Source of the DNA: Pseudoalteromonas sp. A601
Lineage (GTDB): Bacteria > Pseudomonadota > Gammaproteobacteria > Enterobacterales > Alteromonadaceae
Direction of reading: 5' to 3'
DNA length: 64,000 bases
Assembly: GCF_002165575.1 (NCBI RefSeq)
Contig: NZ_MXQF01000006.1
Span: 1-64,000 of the forward strand
In this document: positions 15,090-23,725 of the stretch, one piece after another
Numbering within the stretch: the stretch's first letter is position 1
Layout of the letters: each line of letters opens with the position of its first letter
Translations under genes and position numbers: made by a program
The notes under the pieces: model-generated
What the model saw: only the letters and a program-made list of their open reading frames with translations
Told to the model about the DNA's origin: nothing
The model's database searches: none

Positions 15090-17288
15090 TTAATACGTCC
15101 ATTTAATTGTAAAGTCGATATTTTGAGGCTCACCGTAGTTGGCAAAATCAATATTAGCCCAATATTTTTCGTCAGTTATATTGGTTGCACTTAGTGTTGC
15201 ATTCCATGAATGATTAAAGCGCCAGTTAGCGTATAAGTTAACCAGCATGTAAGCACCTTGTTGGTAAGTTACGCCTTCACTTTCTAGTGGATGATTCACA
15301 CCATATCCAGTGATTTCACTTTGCCAATTAATGCCGCCACCTATATTTAATTTATCTAACGATCCTGTGAATTGATAATGCGTGGAAAGCTGAACAGAGT
15401 GCTCTGGTAAATTAGTCCATATGCGGTCATTCTCATTCCGTGTGGTGTCAACATAGGTGTATCCAGCATTGATCTGCCATTCATTGCTGATGCGGCCACT
15501 TAAACTAATTTCAACCCCTTTACTTTCAGTGCCATCAACACCTTTATAAGCAGAACTGCCATCTGGCAATGAGTAATCTGGCTGGGTTAGATCTCGTACA
15601 CCGTAATTATCTTGTTTGGTATTAAATATGGCAAGGGTTGCCATAAGTTGACCATTATAAAATTCACTTTTAATACCTGCTTCTAAGTTGCTACCGAGTA
15701 CGGGGGCAAGCAAGTTATTATTTTTATCTTTGTAGTTTTGTGGTGTAAAAATATCTGTGTAGCTTGTATAAAGGCTTGTTGCTGGTGTCAGATCATAAAC
15801 AACACCTACATAGGGGGTAATTTCGTTACTTACTTTATAGTCACCAGTCGTATTGGCATAAGCTGAGTCTGTATCATAATTGTCGGTGCCTGTTTCCCAA
15901 GAGGTAACCCGTGCGCCCCCGACGAATGATAAGGCCTCGGTTACCCGAAAGCGCGTTGCCGCATAAAAACCATATTGATCTGTTTGGCTTGTTCGGTACG
16001 CCCCAGTAGTAGCATAGCTGGGTTTGGGGGCTTCACCATCATAATCCCACGCATTTGGTACATTGTAAGACCAGTCAGATAGTGAAGAGTAACCTAAGCT
16101 TGTTGATTCATGTTGGCTAATGTTAAGGCCGAACATGAGTTCATGCTCACGCTCAAACAAACTGTAACTGCCCGTAAGGTACAAATCTAGGCTGTCGCGC
16201 GTGTCTTCAGTAGAGCCCACTGCACCTCGTAAGAATACCCCTTCACCAGTGTCACGATCAGGCAAACCAGAGGCATAAACACGCAAACTTTCAAGCTCAC
16301 CTTCGGTGTGGTTTAACGCTGCTCGTAATTGCCAATAGTCGTTGAAGTGGTGTTTTACATCAGCAAATACAGTAGATGATTCTCGTTGCCATTTAGTCCA
16401 CTTAGGCGCATAGCTGGTGGTAACTGGTAAGTTTGCTTCGTTACCATCACTGGCAAAAATTGGGATGGTACCCCATGTACTTCCCTCGGGGTTATTATCT
16501 TGGTTTTGATAACCCAATGATACTGTTGTGTTTTGGGTAATGTCGGCTTCAATAATGCCCATCATAGCTAACTTGTCTTCTTGATAACGCTCAAGATAAC
16601 TATCAGAATCTTGATAAGCAACGACTAGGCGACTTCTAACGCTGCCATCTTCGGTTAGCGGTAAAGAAATATCGGCAACACCACGGCGTCGATCCCATGA
16701 GCCAATGCCTGCAGATATAGACGCGTCGAACTCTTGTTTTGGGCGCTTTCGTATCATATTAACCGTGGCCGAAGGTGAACCAACACCACTTAATAGGCCA
16801 TTGGCACCACGGATCACTTCGACTTGTTGATAGAGTGAGGTGTCGTATTCTTGATTGGTTGAGCCACTATAAGTTGGAATGCCATCTACTTGGAAGTCGG
16901 TAATTTGAAAGCCTCGAGCAAAGTAGAGCGGGCGCTGACTATCATATTTTGTGACATTCACCCCTGGTACATTCAGCATTATATCGTTTATGTCAGTAAT
17001 ACCGCTTAAATCCATCAGTTCGCGCGAAATACTCGTAACAGACTGCGGTAGCTCTTTGGCTGACAGTGGTATTCTAGTAGGGTTTTGACTTGAAAAAGGG
17101 GAGCTTTTTACCTCTATAACTTCTATATCTTGGTTGTTTTTGTTTATATCTTTAGCTTCTTGCGCCAAAAGTGCTGGTCCATAAAGAGCCGCTGTAATAG
17201 CTAAGGCTAAAGAGTATCGATTTTTTTTAAAACAGGGAGCTGATGTCGTTGACGTGTTTTGCAAGCTGTGTTCGTTGTTAAAGCTCAT
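15090..17288 (-). CDS. TonB-dependent siderophore receptor (FhuE/FpvA-like)
   Basis: The 732-residue receptor has a signal sequence near residues 25-43 after a long polar N-terminus, a TonB box (IEVIEVKSS), and the siderophore-receptor plug with PQSVTSISRELM, LNVPGVNVTKYDS, FARGFQITDFQVDGIP, VEVIRGANGLLSGVGSPSA and VNMIRKRP. These phrases match receptors for hydroxamate or peptidic ferric siderophores such as FhuE, FoxA and FpvA; the exact ligand is not determinable. There is no N-terminal signalling domain, so it is not a transducer. The barrel ends in FTIKWTY. A Fur-like box lies 33 bases upstream, which fits iron repression. Confidence 0.9.
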   Translation of the reverse strand: MSFNNEHSLQNTSTTSAPCFKKNRYSLALAITAALYGPALLAQEAKDINKNNQDIEVIEVKSSPFSSQNPTRIPLSAKELPQSVTSISRELMDLSGITDINDIMLNVPGVNVTKYDSQRPLYFARGFQITDFQVDGIPTYSGSTNQEYDTSLYQQVEVIRGANGLLSGVGSPSATVNMIRKRPKQEFDASISAGIGSWDRRRGVADISLPLTEDGSVRSRLVVAYQDSDSYLERYQEDKLAMMGIIEADITQNTTVSLGYQNQDNNPEGSTWGTIPIFASDGNEANLPVTTSYAPKWTKWQRESSTVFADVKHHFNDYWQLRAALNHTEGELESLRVYASGLPDRDTGEGVFLRGAVGSTEDTRDSLDLYLTGSYSLFEREHELMFGLNISQHESTSLGYSSLSDWSYNVPNAWDYDGEAPKPSYATTGAYRTSQTDQYGFYAATRFRVTEALSFVGGARVTSWETGTDNYDTDSAYANTTGDYKVSNEITPYVGVVYDLTPATSLYTSYTDIFTPQNYKDKNNNLLAPVLGSNLEAGIKSEFYNGQLMATLAIFNTKQDNYGVRDLTQPDYSLPDGSSAYKGVDGTESKGVEISLSGRISNEWQINAGYTYVDTTRNENDRIWTNLPEHSVQLSTHYQFTGSLDKLNIGGGINWQSEITGYGVNHPLESEGVTYQQGAYMLVNLYANWRFNHSWNATLSATNITDEKYWANIDFANYGEPQNIDFTIKWTY

Positions 17289-17320
17289 GTATCTATTTTC
17301 CCTTAAAAGATTACGTTAAT

Positions 17321-17339
17321 GATAATTGTTTGTATTATC
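17321..17339 (-). promoter_or_regulatory. Putative Fur box
   Basis: GATAATTGTTTGTATTATC has palindromic ends GATAAT/ATTATC and matches 14 of 19 positions of the classic Fur consensus when read on the minus strand. It is 33 bases upstream of the siderophore receptor and about 180 bases upstream of the divergent hydrolase. Confidence 0.65.
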
Positions 17340-17522
17340 TTGATTTGAGGTCTACGAGTCAATCGAAGATCCAGCAAAAAAGGTAAGAAAGATAAATAAA
17401 CAGCTATGGTATTGATGACTATAATGAAATAGTTAAGGGCAAACTTAGATAGCAGTAAGTGTTCGTTAATAGAAGGTATAGTAGTTTAGAGTACCTAAAT
17501 ATTTGCGAATATAGGAGTACAG

Positions 17523-18533
17523 ATGGGGTTGTTCAGAGGTATGTTTGCGATATTTAGCACGCTAATTTTATTGAGCGGCTGTGATAAGTTTGACGATAAA
17601 GTTGAGGTGTCTGCTGAGCAGCATGCTTATTTACTGCCTGATCGCCAAACACAAAATGCTCAGTTACAGCAGCAATCGGCTAATGGATTATCTCATGAGC
17701 AACTTTATCAACGCGCTTTGAGTTTATGGCCTATTGATTATCGTGAGTTAAGTATTCCTACTTCACTTGGTCAAGCTAGAGTTATTGTTGCGGGGCCTAT
17801 AGAGGGAGAGCCTGTTGTACTATTACATGGTATGCAAGCAAACTCGGCCATGTGGTATCCCAATATTACAGCATTAGCAGAGCATTATCGGGTGTATGCT
17901 ATTGATGATTTACTGGGCTCCGGTGGTTCGCTTGCCAATACTGATATTACGGACATGACGCAGGTAGTAAGCTGGTATCAAGAATTGTTTAATCTTATGG
18001 GGCTAGATTCAATCCATTTAGTTGGGGCTTCTCGCGGTGGATGGCAGGCAACAGCGATTGCTTTAGCAGAGACGCGTAGCGATTCGTCTCGTATTGCAAG
18101 CTTGGTATTACTTAGCCCAGCTCAAACCTTTGGGTGGATTGAGTTTAGCGGTGATCTACTGTCGAGCATTCTTTTTACGCTAAACCCTGAGCGGAATAAA
18201 GTGCATGAGAGCTTACAAAGTTTGTCGAGCAATGCACATCAGATTGACCCTGTATACCTTGATCAATATGTAGCAGCGCTGGATAACGACCCGGTACCCG
18301 ATCTAATTACTGAGATACGGCCGTTTTCAGATCAACAGTTACAGCAAATAACCTTACCAACATTAGTTATGATTGGTGATAACGACATAATGAATAATCA
18401 AAATAGTCTTGATCGGGCAAGAAAAATGTTGAAATCAGTACAGGCTGAGCAAGTTCAAAGTGCGGGCCACTTTTTAACCGTCGATCAAGCAGAGCATGTA
18501 AACCGTGTGGTATTGGATTTCTTATCACAGTAA
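17523..18533 (+). CDS. Alpha/beta hydrolase lipoprotein
   Basis: The 336-residue protein has a lipoprotein signal (lipobox LLSGC, Cys at about residue 20) and a complete alpha/beta-hydrolase core: HGMQANSAMW oxyanion region, GASRGG nucleophile elbow, MIGDNDIM with the late Asp, and SAGHFLTVDQ with the catalytic His. It should be anchored in the envelope. It is divergent from the siderophore receptor, so it could process a siderophore or another ester, but this is only context. ATG 17523 follows TATAGGAGTAC, a good ribosome-binding site. Confidence 0.8.
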   Translation: MGLFRGMFAIFSTLILLSGCDKFDDKVEVSAEQHAYLLPDRQTQNAQLQQQSANGLSHEQLYQRALSLWPIDYRELSIPTSLGQARVIVAGPIEGEPVVLLHGMQANSAMWYPNITALAEHYRVYAIDDLLGSGGSLANTDITDMTQVVSWYQELFNLMGLDSIHLVGASRGGWQATAIALAETRSDSSRIASLVLLSPAQTFGWIEFSGDLLSSILFTLNPERNKVHESLQSLSSNAHQIDPVYLDQYVAALDNDPVPDLITEIRPFSDQQLQQITLPTLVMIGDNDIMNNQNSLDRARKMLKSVQAEQVQSAGHFLTVDQAEHVNRVVLDFLSQ

Positions 18534-18640
18534 AATTTTTGCTCTTTACTTGTTTAAATAAGGTGGACAAGGCCATTGTTCAGTGTATCTGGGTTCTATG
18601 CAATCAGTGTCGCCACCTATCAAGTTGCGAGGTGTAACCT

Positions 18641-19354
18641 ATGAAAAATTACAATTATGATGAGTTTACAAGTAAAAGCTATGATTTAGATAATTTTTAC
18701 GGGCCCGATATTGGTGAAAAAGCCATGGATTTCGCATTAACGAACACTGATGGACAAACCGTACAATTACTTGATTTTTATAACGAGTTTTTGGTGCTTG
18801 AGCTTGGCAGTATTACATGCCCATTATTTCAAGGTCGACGAGAAGGAATGGCAAAGCTAGTTAGTTTATTTCCCATGGTTAATTTTTCAGTTTTATACGT
18901 AAGAGAAGCACACCCCGGAAGTAATATACCTTCACACAAATCGGCAACTGAGAAAGTTAGCTGTGCGATAGCACTAAAAAGTGATCAAGAAACAAGAACC
19001 ATCCTTATTGACGACATTAAAGGAACTGCACATGATGCTTATGGTGGTTACCCGAATGCGGTATTCATTATTAATCGTAATGGCTGTATTGTGTATAGAA
19101 GTGATTGGAATAATGTGTCGGCTATAAAAAAGGCACTTCATAGGCTTTTGAGTGGTAAGCCCGCTAATTCGAAGAGTTACTTTTTGCCAGTGCAACCTAC
19201 AATAGCTTTAAAAACGTTGAAGCGAAGTGGTCAAGGTGCGATCAAAGATTTTTTGCTGGGGCTACCAACCTTGATATGGAAAAATGTAATTAAAAGAAAT
19301 GTATTACTTTTCTTTAATCTAACAAAAACTGTCTCGCCAGATAAAAGGTGTTGA
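18641..19354 (+). CDS. Iodothyronine-deiodinase-like thioredoxin-fold protein
   Basis: The 237-residue protein has a thioredoxin-like fold with LELGSITCPLFQGRREGM around residue 70. This matches the deiodinase active-site block (GSxTUPPF, where U is selenocysteine) with Cys in place of selenocysteine. It also keeps the downstream YVREAHPGSN block. Bacterial members are usually annotated as deiodinase-like or peroxiredoxin-like redox proteins of unknown substrate. The family's core ends near residue 170; the last 65 residues are basic and partly hydrophobic. It has no signal peptide. It is probably monocistronic, with a strong terminator right at its stop. Confidence 0.75.
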   Translation: MKNYNYDEFTSKSYDLDNFYGPDIGEKAMDFALTNTDGQTVQLLDFYNEFLVLELGSITCPLFQGRREGMAKLVSLFPMVNFSVLYVREAHPGSNIPSHKSATEKVSCAIALKSDQETRTILIDDIKGTAHDAYGGYPNAVFIINRNGCIVYRSDWNNVSAIKKALHRLLSGKPANSKSYFLPVQPTIALKTLKRSGQGAIKDFLLGLPTLIWKNVIKRNVLLFFNLTKTVSPDKRC

Positions 19355-19400
19355 ACTGTACCGCGAGACGCAAGCTCATGCCTCACGGTACAGTTTGGTT
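19354..19400. terminator. Bidirectional hairpin terminator
   Basis: AACTGTACCGCGAG (19354-19367) pairs with CCTCACGGTACAGTT (19381-19395), followed by TGGTTTTT. It serves the convergent ends at 19354 and 19402. Confidence 0.8.
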
Positions 19401-19401
19401 T

Positions 19402-20481
19402 TTATACGCTTTGCGCACAAAGCTGGTTTGAATTACTTTCTAGCGAAAGCTCTTCACGAACAATGTTTGCTCCTTCACTGAGTGCATTTAGCTTACCTCT
19501 CGCTACAGAGCGAGGCAGGGGAGCCATGCCACAGTTTGTACATGGGTAAAGCTTATCTGCATCAACAAATTGCAATGCCTTTCTTAGGGTGTTTGCAACT
19601 TCTTCAGCTGTTTCAATGGTATTGGTTGCAACGTCAATTGCGCCCACCATTACTTTTTTACCACGTATTAGTTCAAGTAACTCCATAGGAACATGAGAGT
19701 TATGACATTCTAATGAGATGATGTCGATATTTGACTTTTGCAGCTTAGGAAAGGCTTCTTCGTACTGTCGCCACTCGCTGCCCAACGTTTTCTTCCAGTC
19801 GGTGTTCGCTTTGATGCCATAGCCGTAACAAATATGCACAGCTGTTTCACATTTAAGGCCTTCAATTGCTCTTTCTAAAGTGGCAATGCCCCAATCGTTT
19901 ACTTCATCAAAAAATACATTAAATGCGGGCTCATCAAATTGAATAATATCAACGCCCGCGGCTTCTAGCTCTTTCGCTTCTTGATTGAGTATTTTGGCAA
20001 ATTCCCATGCCAGTTTTTCGCGACTCTTATAATGATCATCATAGAGGGTGTCTATCATGGTCATTGGCCCAGGTAATGCCCATTTAATTGGTTTGTCTGT
20101 TTGCTGGCGTAGGAACTTAGCATCCTCGACAAACACTGGTTTTTGTCGTGAAACCGGGCCTATAACACTTGGCACACTGGCGTCGTAACGATCACGGATT
20201 TTAACTGTTTGTCGCTTTTCAAAGTCAACACCATTAAGGTGCTCAATAAATGTGGTAACAAAATGCTGGCGTGTTTGTTCGCCATCACTGACAATATCAA
20301 TACCCGCTTGATTCTGTTCTTGCAATGACACTCGCAGTGCATCCTGTTTGCCCTCAATGAGTTGCTCGTCTTGTAGTTTCCAAGGAGACCAAAGTTTTTC
20401 AGGCTCTGCAAGCCAGACAGGTTTAGGTAAACTGCCAGCAGTTGAAGTGGGTAAGAGTATTTTGCTGTTAACTGTATTCAT
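19402..20481 (-). CDS. mesD: Folate-independent methionine synthase, core-MetE type (MesD)
   Basis: The 359-residue protein matches only the C-terminal catalytic half of cobalamin-independent methionine synthase. The zinc-binding ligands are visible: His and Cys in VHICYG, Glu in ISLECHNSH and Cys in CTNCGM. The N-terminal folate-binding half of MetE is absent. Its immediate upstream partner is a DUF1852 protein (mesX), the pairing described for MesD, a folate-independent methionine synthase that depends on MesX. It should therefore make methionine from homocysteine in the cytoplasm with a methyl donor other than methyl-folate. A tandem MetJ-type site lies upstream of the pair. Confidence 0.85.
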   Translation of the reverse strand: MNTVNSKILLPTSTAGSLPKPVWLAEPEKLWSPWKLQDEQLIEGKQDALRVSLQEQNQAGIDIVSDGEQTRQHFVTTFIEHLNGVDFEKRQTVKIRDRYDASVPSVIGPVSRQKPVFVEDAKFLRQQTDKPIKWALPGPMTMIDTLYDDHYKSREKLAWEFAKILNQEAKELEAAGVDIIQFDEPAFNVFFDEVNDWGIATLERAIEGLKCETAVHICYGYGIKANTDWKKTLGSEWRQYEEAFPKLQKSNIDIISLECHNSHVPMELLELIRGKKVMVGAIDVATNTIETAEEVANTLRKALQFVDADKLYPCTNCGMAPLPRSVARGKLNALSEGANIVREELSLESNSNQLCAQSV

Positions 20482-20539
20482 AATAAAATTGAGCCGTTTA
20501 TTTAGTTAATTTTAAATTTTGCCGTTCTTAGTGCGATAC

Positions 20540-21514
20540 CTAGGCGTAATTTTGAGACCATTGCTCAAGCACATTCTGATATGGCTTTATAAAGTGTTGC
20601 TCAGCAAACTTGCCTTGCTCACTCGCTAACTGACTACGCTCTTCTCGGTCATAAACGATTTGTGTTAATGAATGATCAAGGTTTTTTAAATTAGGTTGAT
20701 AGCATTTTCCAGCAACCGCATTGGCGTTATAGATCTCAGGTCGATAGATTTTTTGAAAGGTTTCCATCGTACTAATTGTGCCTATTAGCTCTAGCTGCGT
20801 GTAGTCATTGAGTAAATCACCAAAAAAGAAAAATGCTAATGGTGCAACGCTATTTGGGGGCATAAAGTAGCGTACCTGTAGACCCATTTTTTTGAAATAT
20901 TGCTCAGTTAACGAAGATTCATTCGGGTGATATTCAACACCTAAAACAGGGTGCTGATTTTCACTGCGGTGATAAGTTTTATTATCAGACACACTAAGGC
21001 ATATCACAGGTGGCTTCTTAAAGTGCTGCTTGTAAGTTTGTGAGTTAACAAAGTACTGGAATAGTTTACCGTGTAGCTCACCAAAGTTATCAGGAATACT
21101 GAATGTGGTCTTTCCTTTATTATGAGCTGGCAGCAATATACTAAAATCGTAATCGCGTACATAAGAAGAAAAGTTGTTGCCAACAATGCCTTCAATGCGC
21201 TTATTGGTTTTGCTGTCAATAATGTTTGTTTTTAGTATTTCGATAGATGGAAAGCTATCACCACTGCCTTGCACGTCAATATCAACAGAGACAATTTCAA
21301 GTTCAACAGAATAGCGGTCGCCGTTAGGGTTATCCCAATGTGCTAGTGCATTAAAGCTGTTGTCGATCATTTTTAAGGCGTTACGTAAGTTCTCTTGGCG
21401 ATAACTGCCTCTTGCTAAATTAGCAAAGTTGGTAGTGATACGTGTGCTGTTAGATGGGTGGTAGTTTTCATCAAGGCACTCACTCTTAACTGTAAATGTG
21501 AAATTTGTATTCAT
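20540..21514 (-). CDS. mesX: MesX (DUF1852), partner of MesD
   Basis: This DUF1852 protein (324 residues from the ATG at 21514, MNTNFTF) is the upstream gene of a two-gene unit with mesD, with a 58-base gap. A TTG 15 bases further upstream is possible, but the ATG is the usual family start. The family has no classical catalytic motif that I can point to. Published work links it to MesD activity and to oxygen, so it probably helps supply the methyl group. It has no signal peptide or membrane segment and is cytoplasmic. Confidence 0.85.
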   Translation of the reverse strand: MNTNFTFTVKSECLDENYHPSNSTRITTNFANLARGSYRQENLRNALKMIDNSFNALAHWDNPNGDRYSVELEIVSVDIDVQGSGDSFPSIEILKTNIIDSKTNKRIEGIVGNNFSSYVRDYDFSILLPAHNKGKTTFSIPDNFGELHGKLFQYFVNSQTYKQHFKKPPVICLSVSDNKTYHRSENQHPVLGVEYHPNESSLTEQYFKKMGLQVRYFMPPNSVAPLAFFFFGDLLNDYTQLELIGTISTMETFQKIYRPEIYNANAVAGKCYQPNLKNLDHSLTQIVYDREERSQLASEQGKFAEQHFIKPYQNVLEQWSQNYA

Positions 21515-21690
21515 TGCTGTGGTATCCAATCTGTTTTAAAGCGTGAGTTAGTTATACGTGGATCGATACATGAATAAAAACGGTATAATTTCACATAAAA
21601 CATGAATCATCTTCATGCTATTTTTTATATACACTCGCTTATTGCGTGATATTAGGTGTTTAAAATAAATTTTTGACCAATGATTTATCT

Positions 21691-21714
21691 GGATTTCTAT
21701 ACATCTAGACTTCT
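21691..21714 (-). promoter_or_regulatory. Tandem MetJ-type met boxes
   Basis: Three adjacent 8-mers, GGATTTCT, ATACATCT and AGACTTCT, match the MetJ consensus AGACGTCT at 5, 6 and 7 of 8 positions. MetJ binds such head-to-tail arrays. The site is about 180 bases upstream of mesX. The rest of 21530-21880 is AT-rich promoter DNA between mesX and the divergent permease. Confidence 0.6.
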
Positions 21715-21880
21715 TTTTTCTTGATGTGTATTTTTTTCATGTGAAACATGAGGATTATTCAGCAGTTATCATCGATTTAAGCCTGAATGGGCATCATTTA
21801 TATTGATATACTCGCGTTTGGTGGAGTTAGTTACACCTATTATAAGAGCATTGTAATTATTAAAATAAGAGATAAGTTGA

Positions 21881-22687
21881 ATGAGTGAAATGATATTATT
21901 GATTGTATACTGCGCAATACTTGGGTGCGGTGTGGGTTTTTTAGCCGGGTTACTAGGTATTGGTGGGGGGCTTGTCATTGTACCAATATTGAGCAGTATA
22001 TTGCTTCATTTCGAGATTTTACCAGCTGAACAAGTTGTGATTGGCGCAATTGCCACATCGTTAGCCTCAATTTTATTTACGTCTACGTCATCTGCAATCG
22101 CCCATCATAAAAATGGTAACGTGCCTTGGGATTTAGCGCCATGGGTAATGACTGGTGTAGCCTTAGGTGCGCTGATCAGCGGCTTTATTGCTGCACTTTT
22201 ACCGGAATCAGTTGTACGTTTGGTGTTTGCAGTGAGTGTGGTGCTTATCGCAATCAAGATGTTTTTTAGTAAAAGTACCTCAACGAATGAGCGCGACATT
22301 CCTAATAAAGGCGTGCTTACTATTTTTACAACACTCACAGGAGGTCTATCTGCCATGATAGGCATCGGTGGTGGTGCATTATTAGTGCCTTTGTTAACGT
22401 TCTTCTCAGTTGATATGAAAAAAGCTATTGGTTGCGCATCTGCTTGCGGCATTGTAATCGCATTATTTGGCTCTTTAGGGTATGTCAGCTCGGGGAGTGC
22501 TTATTTTTCGCTTGAAGATGGTTTCGCTGGATTTGTATATTTACCTGCGCTTTTTGGCATTGTTTGTACATCTTGGTTTATGGCACCTGTAGGTGCAAAA
22601 GCCACTCACTACTTACCAGTTGCGACGATTAAAAAAATCTTTGCCGCCTTATTGGTTGTGACTGCCATAAAAATGATTATGGGTTAA
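21881..22687 (+). CDS. TSUP (TauE/SafE) family permease
   Basis: The 268-residue protein has about eight hydrophobic segments and two internally repeated glycine-rich motifs, GFLAGLLGIGGGLVIVPIL near the start and GGLSAMIGIGGGALLVPLL near residue 155. These are the duplicated signature of the TauE/SafE sulfite/anion exporter family. It should be an inner-membrane exporter of sulfite, sulfonates or similar small anions. It is divergent from the mesX-mesD unit, so a link with sulfur metabolism is plausible but not proven. Confidence 0.85.
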   Translation: MSEMILLIVYCAILGCGVGFLAGLLGIGGGLVIVPILSSILLHFEILPAEQVVIGAIATSLASILFTSTSSAIAHHKNGNVPWDLAPWVMTGVALGALISGFIAALLPESVVRLVFAVSVVLIAIKMFFSKSTSTNERDIPNKGVLTIFTTLTGGLSAMIGIGGGALLVPLLTFFSVDMKKAIGCASACGIVIALFGSLGYVSSGSAYFSLEDGFAGFVYLPALFGIVCTSWFMAPVGAKATHYLPVATIKKIFAALLVVTAIKMIMG

Positions 22688-22703
22688 CAGTTTGTTTAAC
22701 CGC

Positions 22704-23594
22704 CTAAGTTAGGCTATCTAACGCTTTTGACAGGGTTGGGTAAGTAAAGGCAAAGCCTGCGTCTACTAACTTTTGTGGCAAAACAAATTGACCATGAATA
22801 AGCAAATCAGCCATTTCGCCCATCAAAATATTAAGTACCCACGCAGGCATAGGTAATATAGCGGGACGATGAAGCGCTTTTGCGAGTATTTTACTAAAAT
22901 TGTAATTGCTCACAGGTGATGGGGCTGTGGCGTTTATTGCCCCATTTAGGTGGGGGGTTTCAAGCGTAAACTCTAATAATGAAACCATGTCATCAAGATG
23001 AATCCATGACATGCCTTGCTCACCACTTGCTATAGGGCCGCCTAAGCCTAGTTTAAATGGCGGCAGCATTTTCGCCAAAGCACCGCCATGACTTGCTAGT
23101 ACAATACCTGTGCGAATCACGCAGACTCTGGTGTGTTGTGATTGCGCGCTTAGTGCTGCTTGTTCCCAGTCATCGCAAAGTGTGTGGCTAAATTCTGGAT
23201 GGATTTTTTCATATTGTTCGTTGATAAGTTGAGAGCCTTGACGACCGTAATAGCCAATGGCGCTGCCTGATATAAAAGTGTGCGGGGGAGTGTCACATTG
23301 CATTATTGCATCACTAATTTGTTGAGTTAAGCCGATGCGGCTATCTCTGATTTTTTGCTTTTGTTGTGAACTCCAGCGTTTATTTACAATAGGTTCGCCA
23401 GCAAGATTAATTACACAATCAATGGTGTTAAAGTTAATGTTACTTACATCATTTACATAGCATAGTTCGTTACCAAGTTTTTGTTCGGCTGATTGTGTGT
23501 CTCTAGTTAAAACGCTCAATGTGTGAACGCGTTTTAATTTTTTACACAAAGCACTCCCAACCAAGCCTGTTGCACCAGTGATGAATATGTTCAT
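22704..23594 (-). CDS. TIGR01777-type NAD-dependent epimerase (YfcH-like)
   Basis: The 296-residue protein starts with a Rossmann motif, MNIFITGATGLVGSALCKKL (GxxGxxG), followed by CVINLAGEPI and the family phrase SGSAIGYYGRQGSQ with the active-site Tyr. Residues 215-235 carry GAINATAPSPVSN, another hallmark of the TIGR01777/YfcH (SulA-like) group. Its substrate is unknown; members are cytoplasmic extended short-chain dehydrogenases. It is convergent with the TSUP gene and divergent from the AI-2E transporter. Confidence 0.85.
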   Translation of the reverse strand: MNIFITGATGLVGSALCKKLKRVHTLSVLTRDTQSAEQKLGNELCYVNDVSNINFNTIDCVINLAGEPIVNKRWSSQQKQKIRDSRIGLTQQISDAIMQCDTPPHTFISGSAIGYYGRQGSQLINEQYEKIHPEFSHTLCDDWEQAALSAQSQHTRVCVIRTGIVLASHGGALAKMLPPFKLGLGGPIASGEQGMSWIHLDDMVSLLEFTLETPHLNGAINATAPSPVSNYNFSKILAKALHRPAILPMPAWVLNILMGEMADLLIHGQFVLPQKLVDAGFAFTYPTLSKALDSLT

Positions 23595-23725
23595 TTGCCT
23601 ACCTCAGCGATTATTCAATTAAATTGTTATACGAAGTAAAGCTGCTTTTGATCACTTTGCAAACATTTCATTTTATTAACTTTTCACATACACTGACTGC
23701 AGTTTTTATTTTCAAGGATTGTGGT

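Noticed and set aside
22105..22452. A 115-codon minus-strand open frame
   Set aside because: Fully antisense to the well-supported TSUP permease; its proline/alanine/threonine-rich composition is typical of shadow frames.
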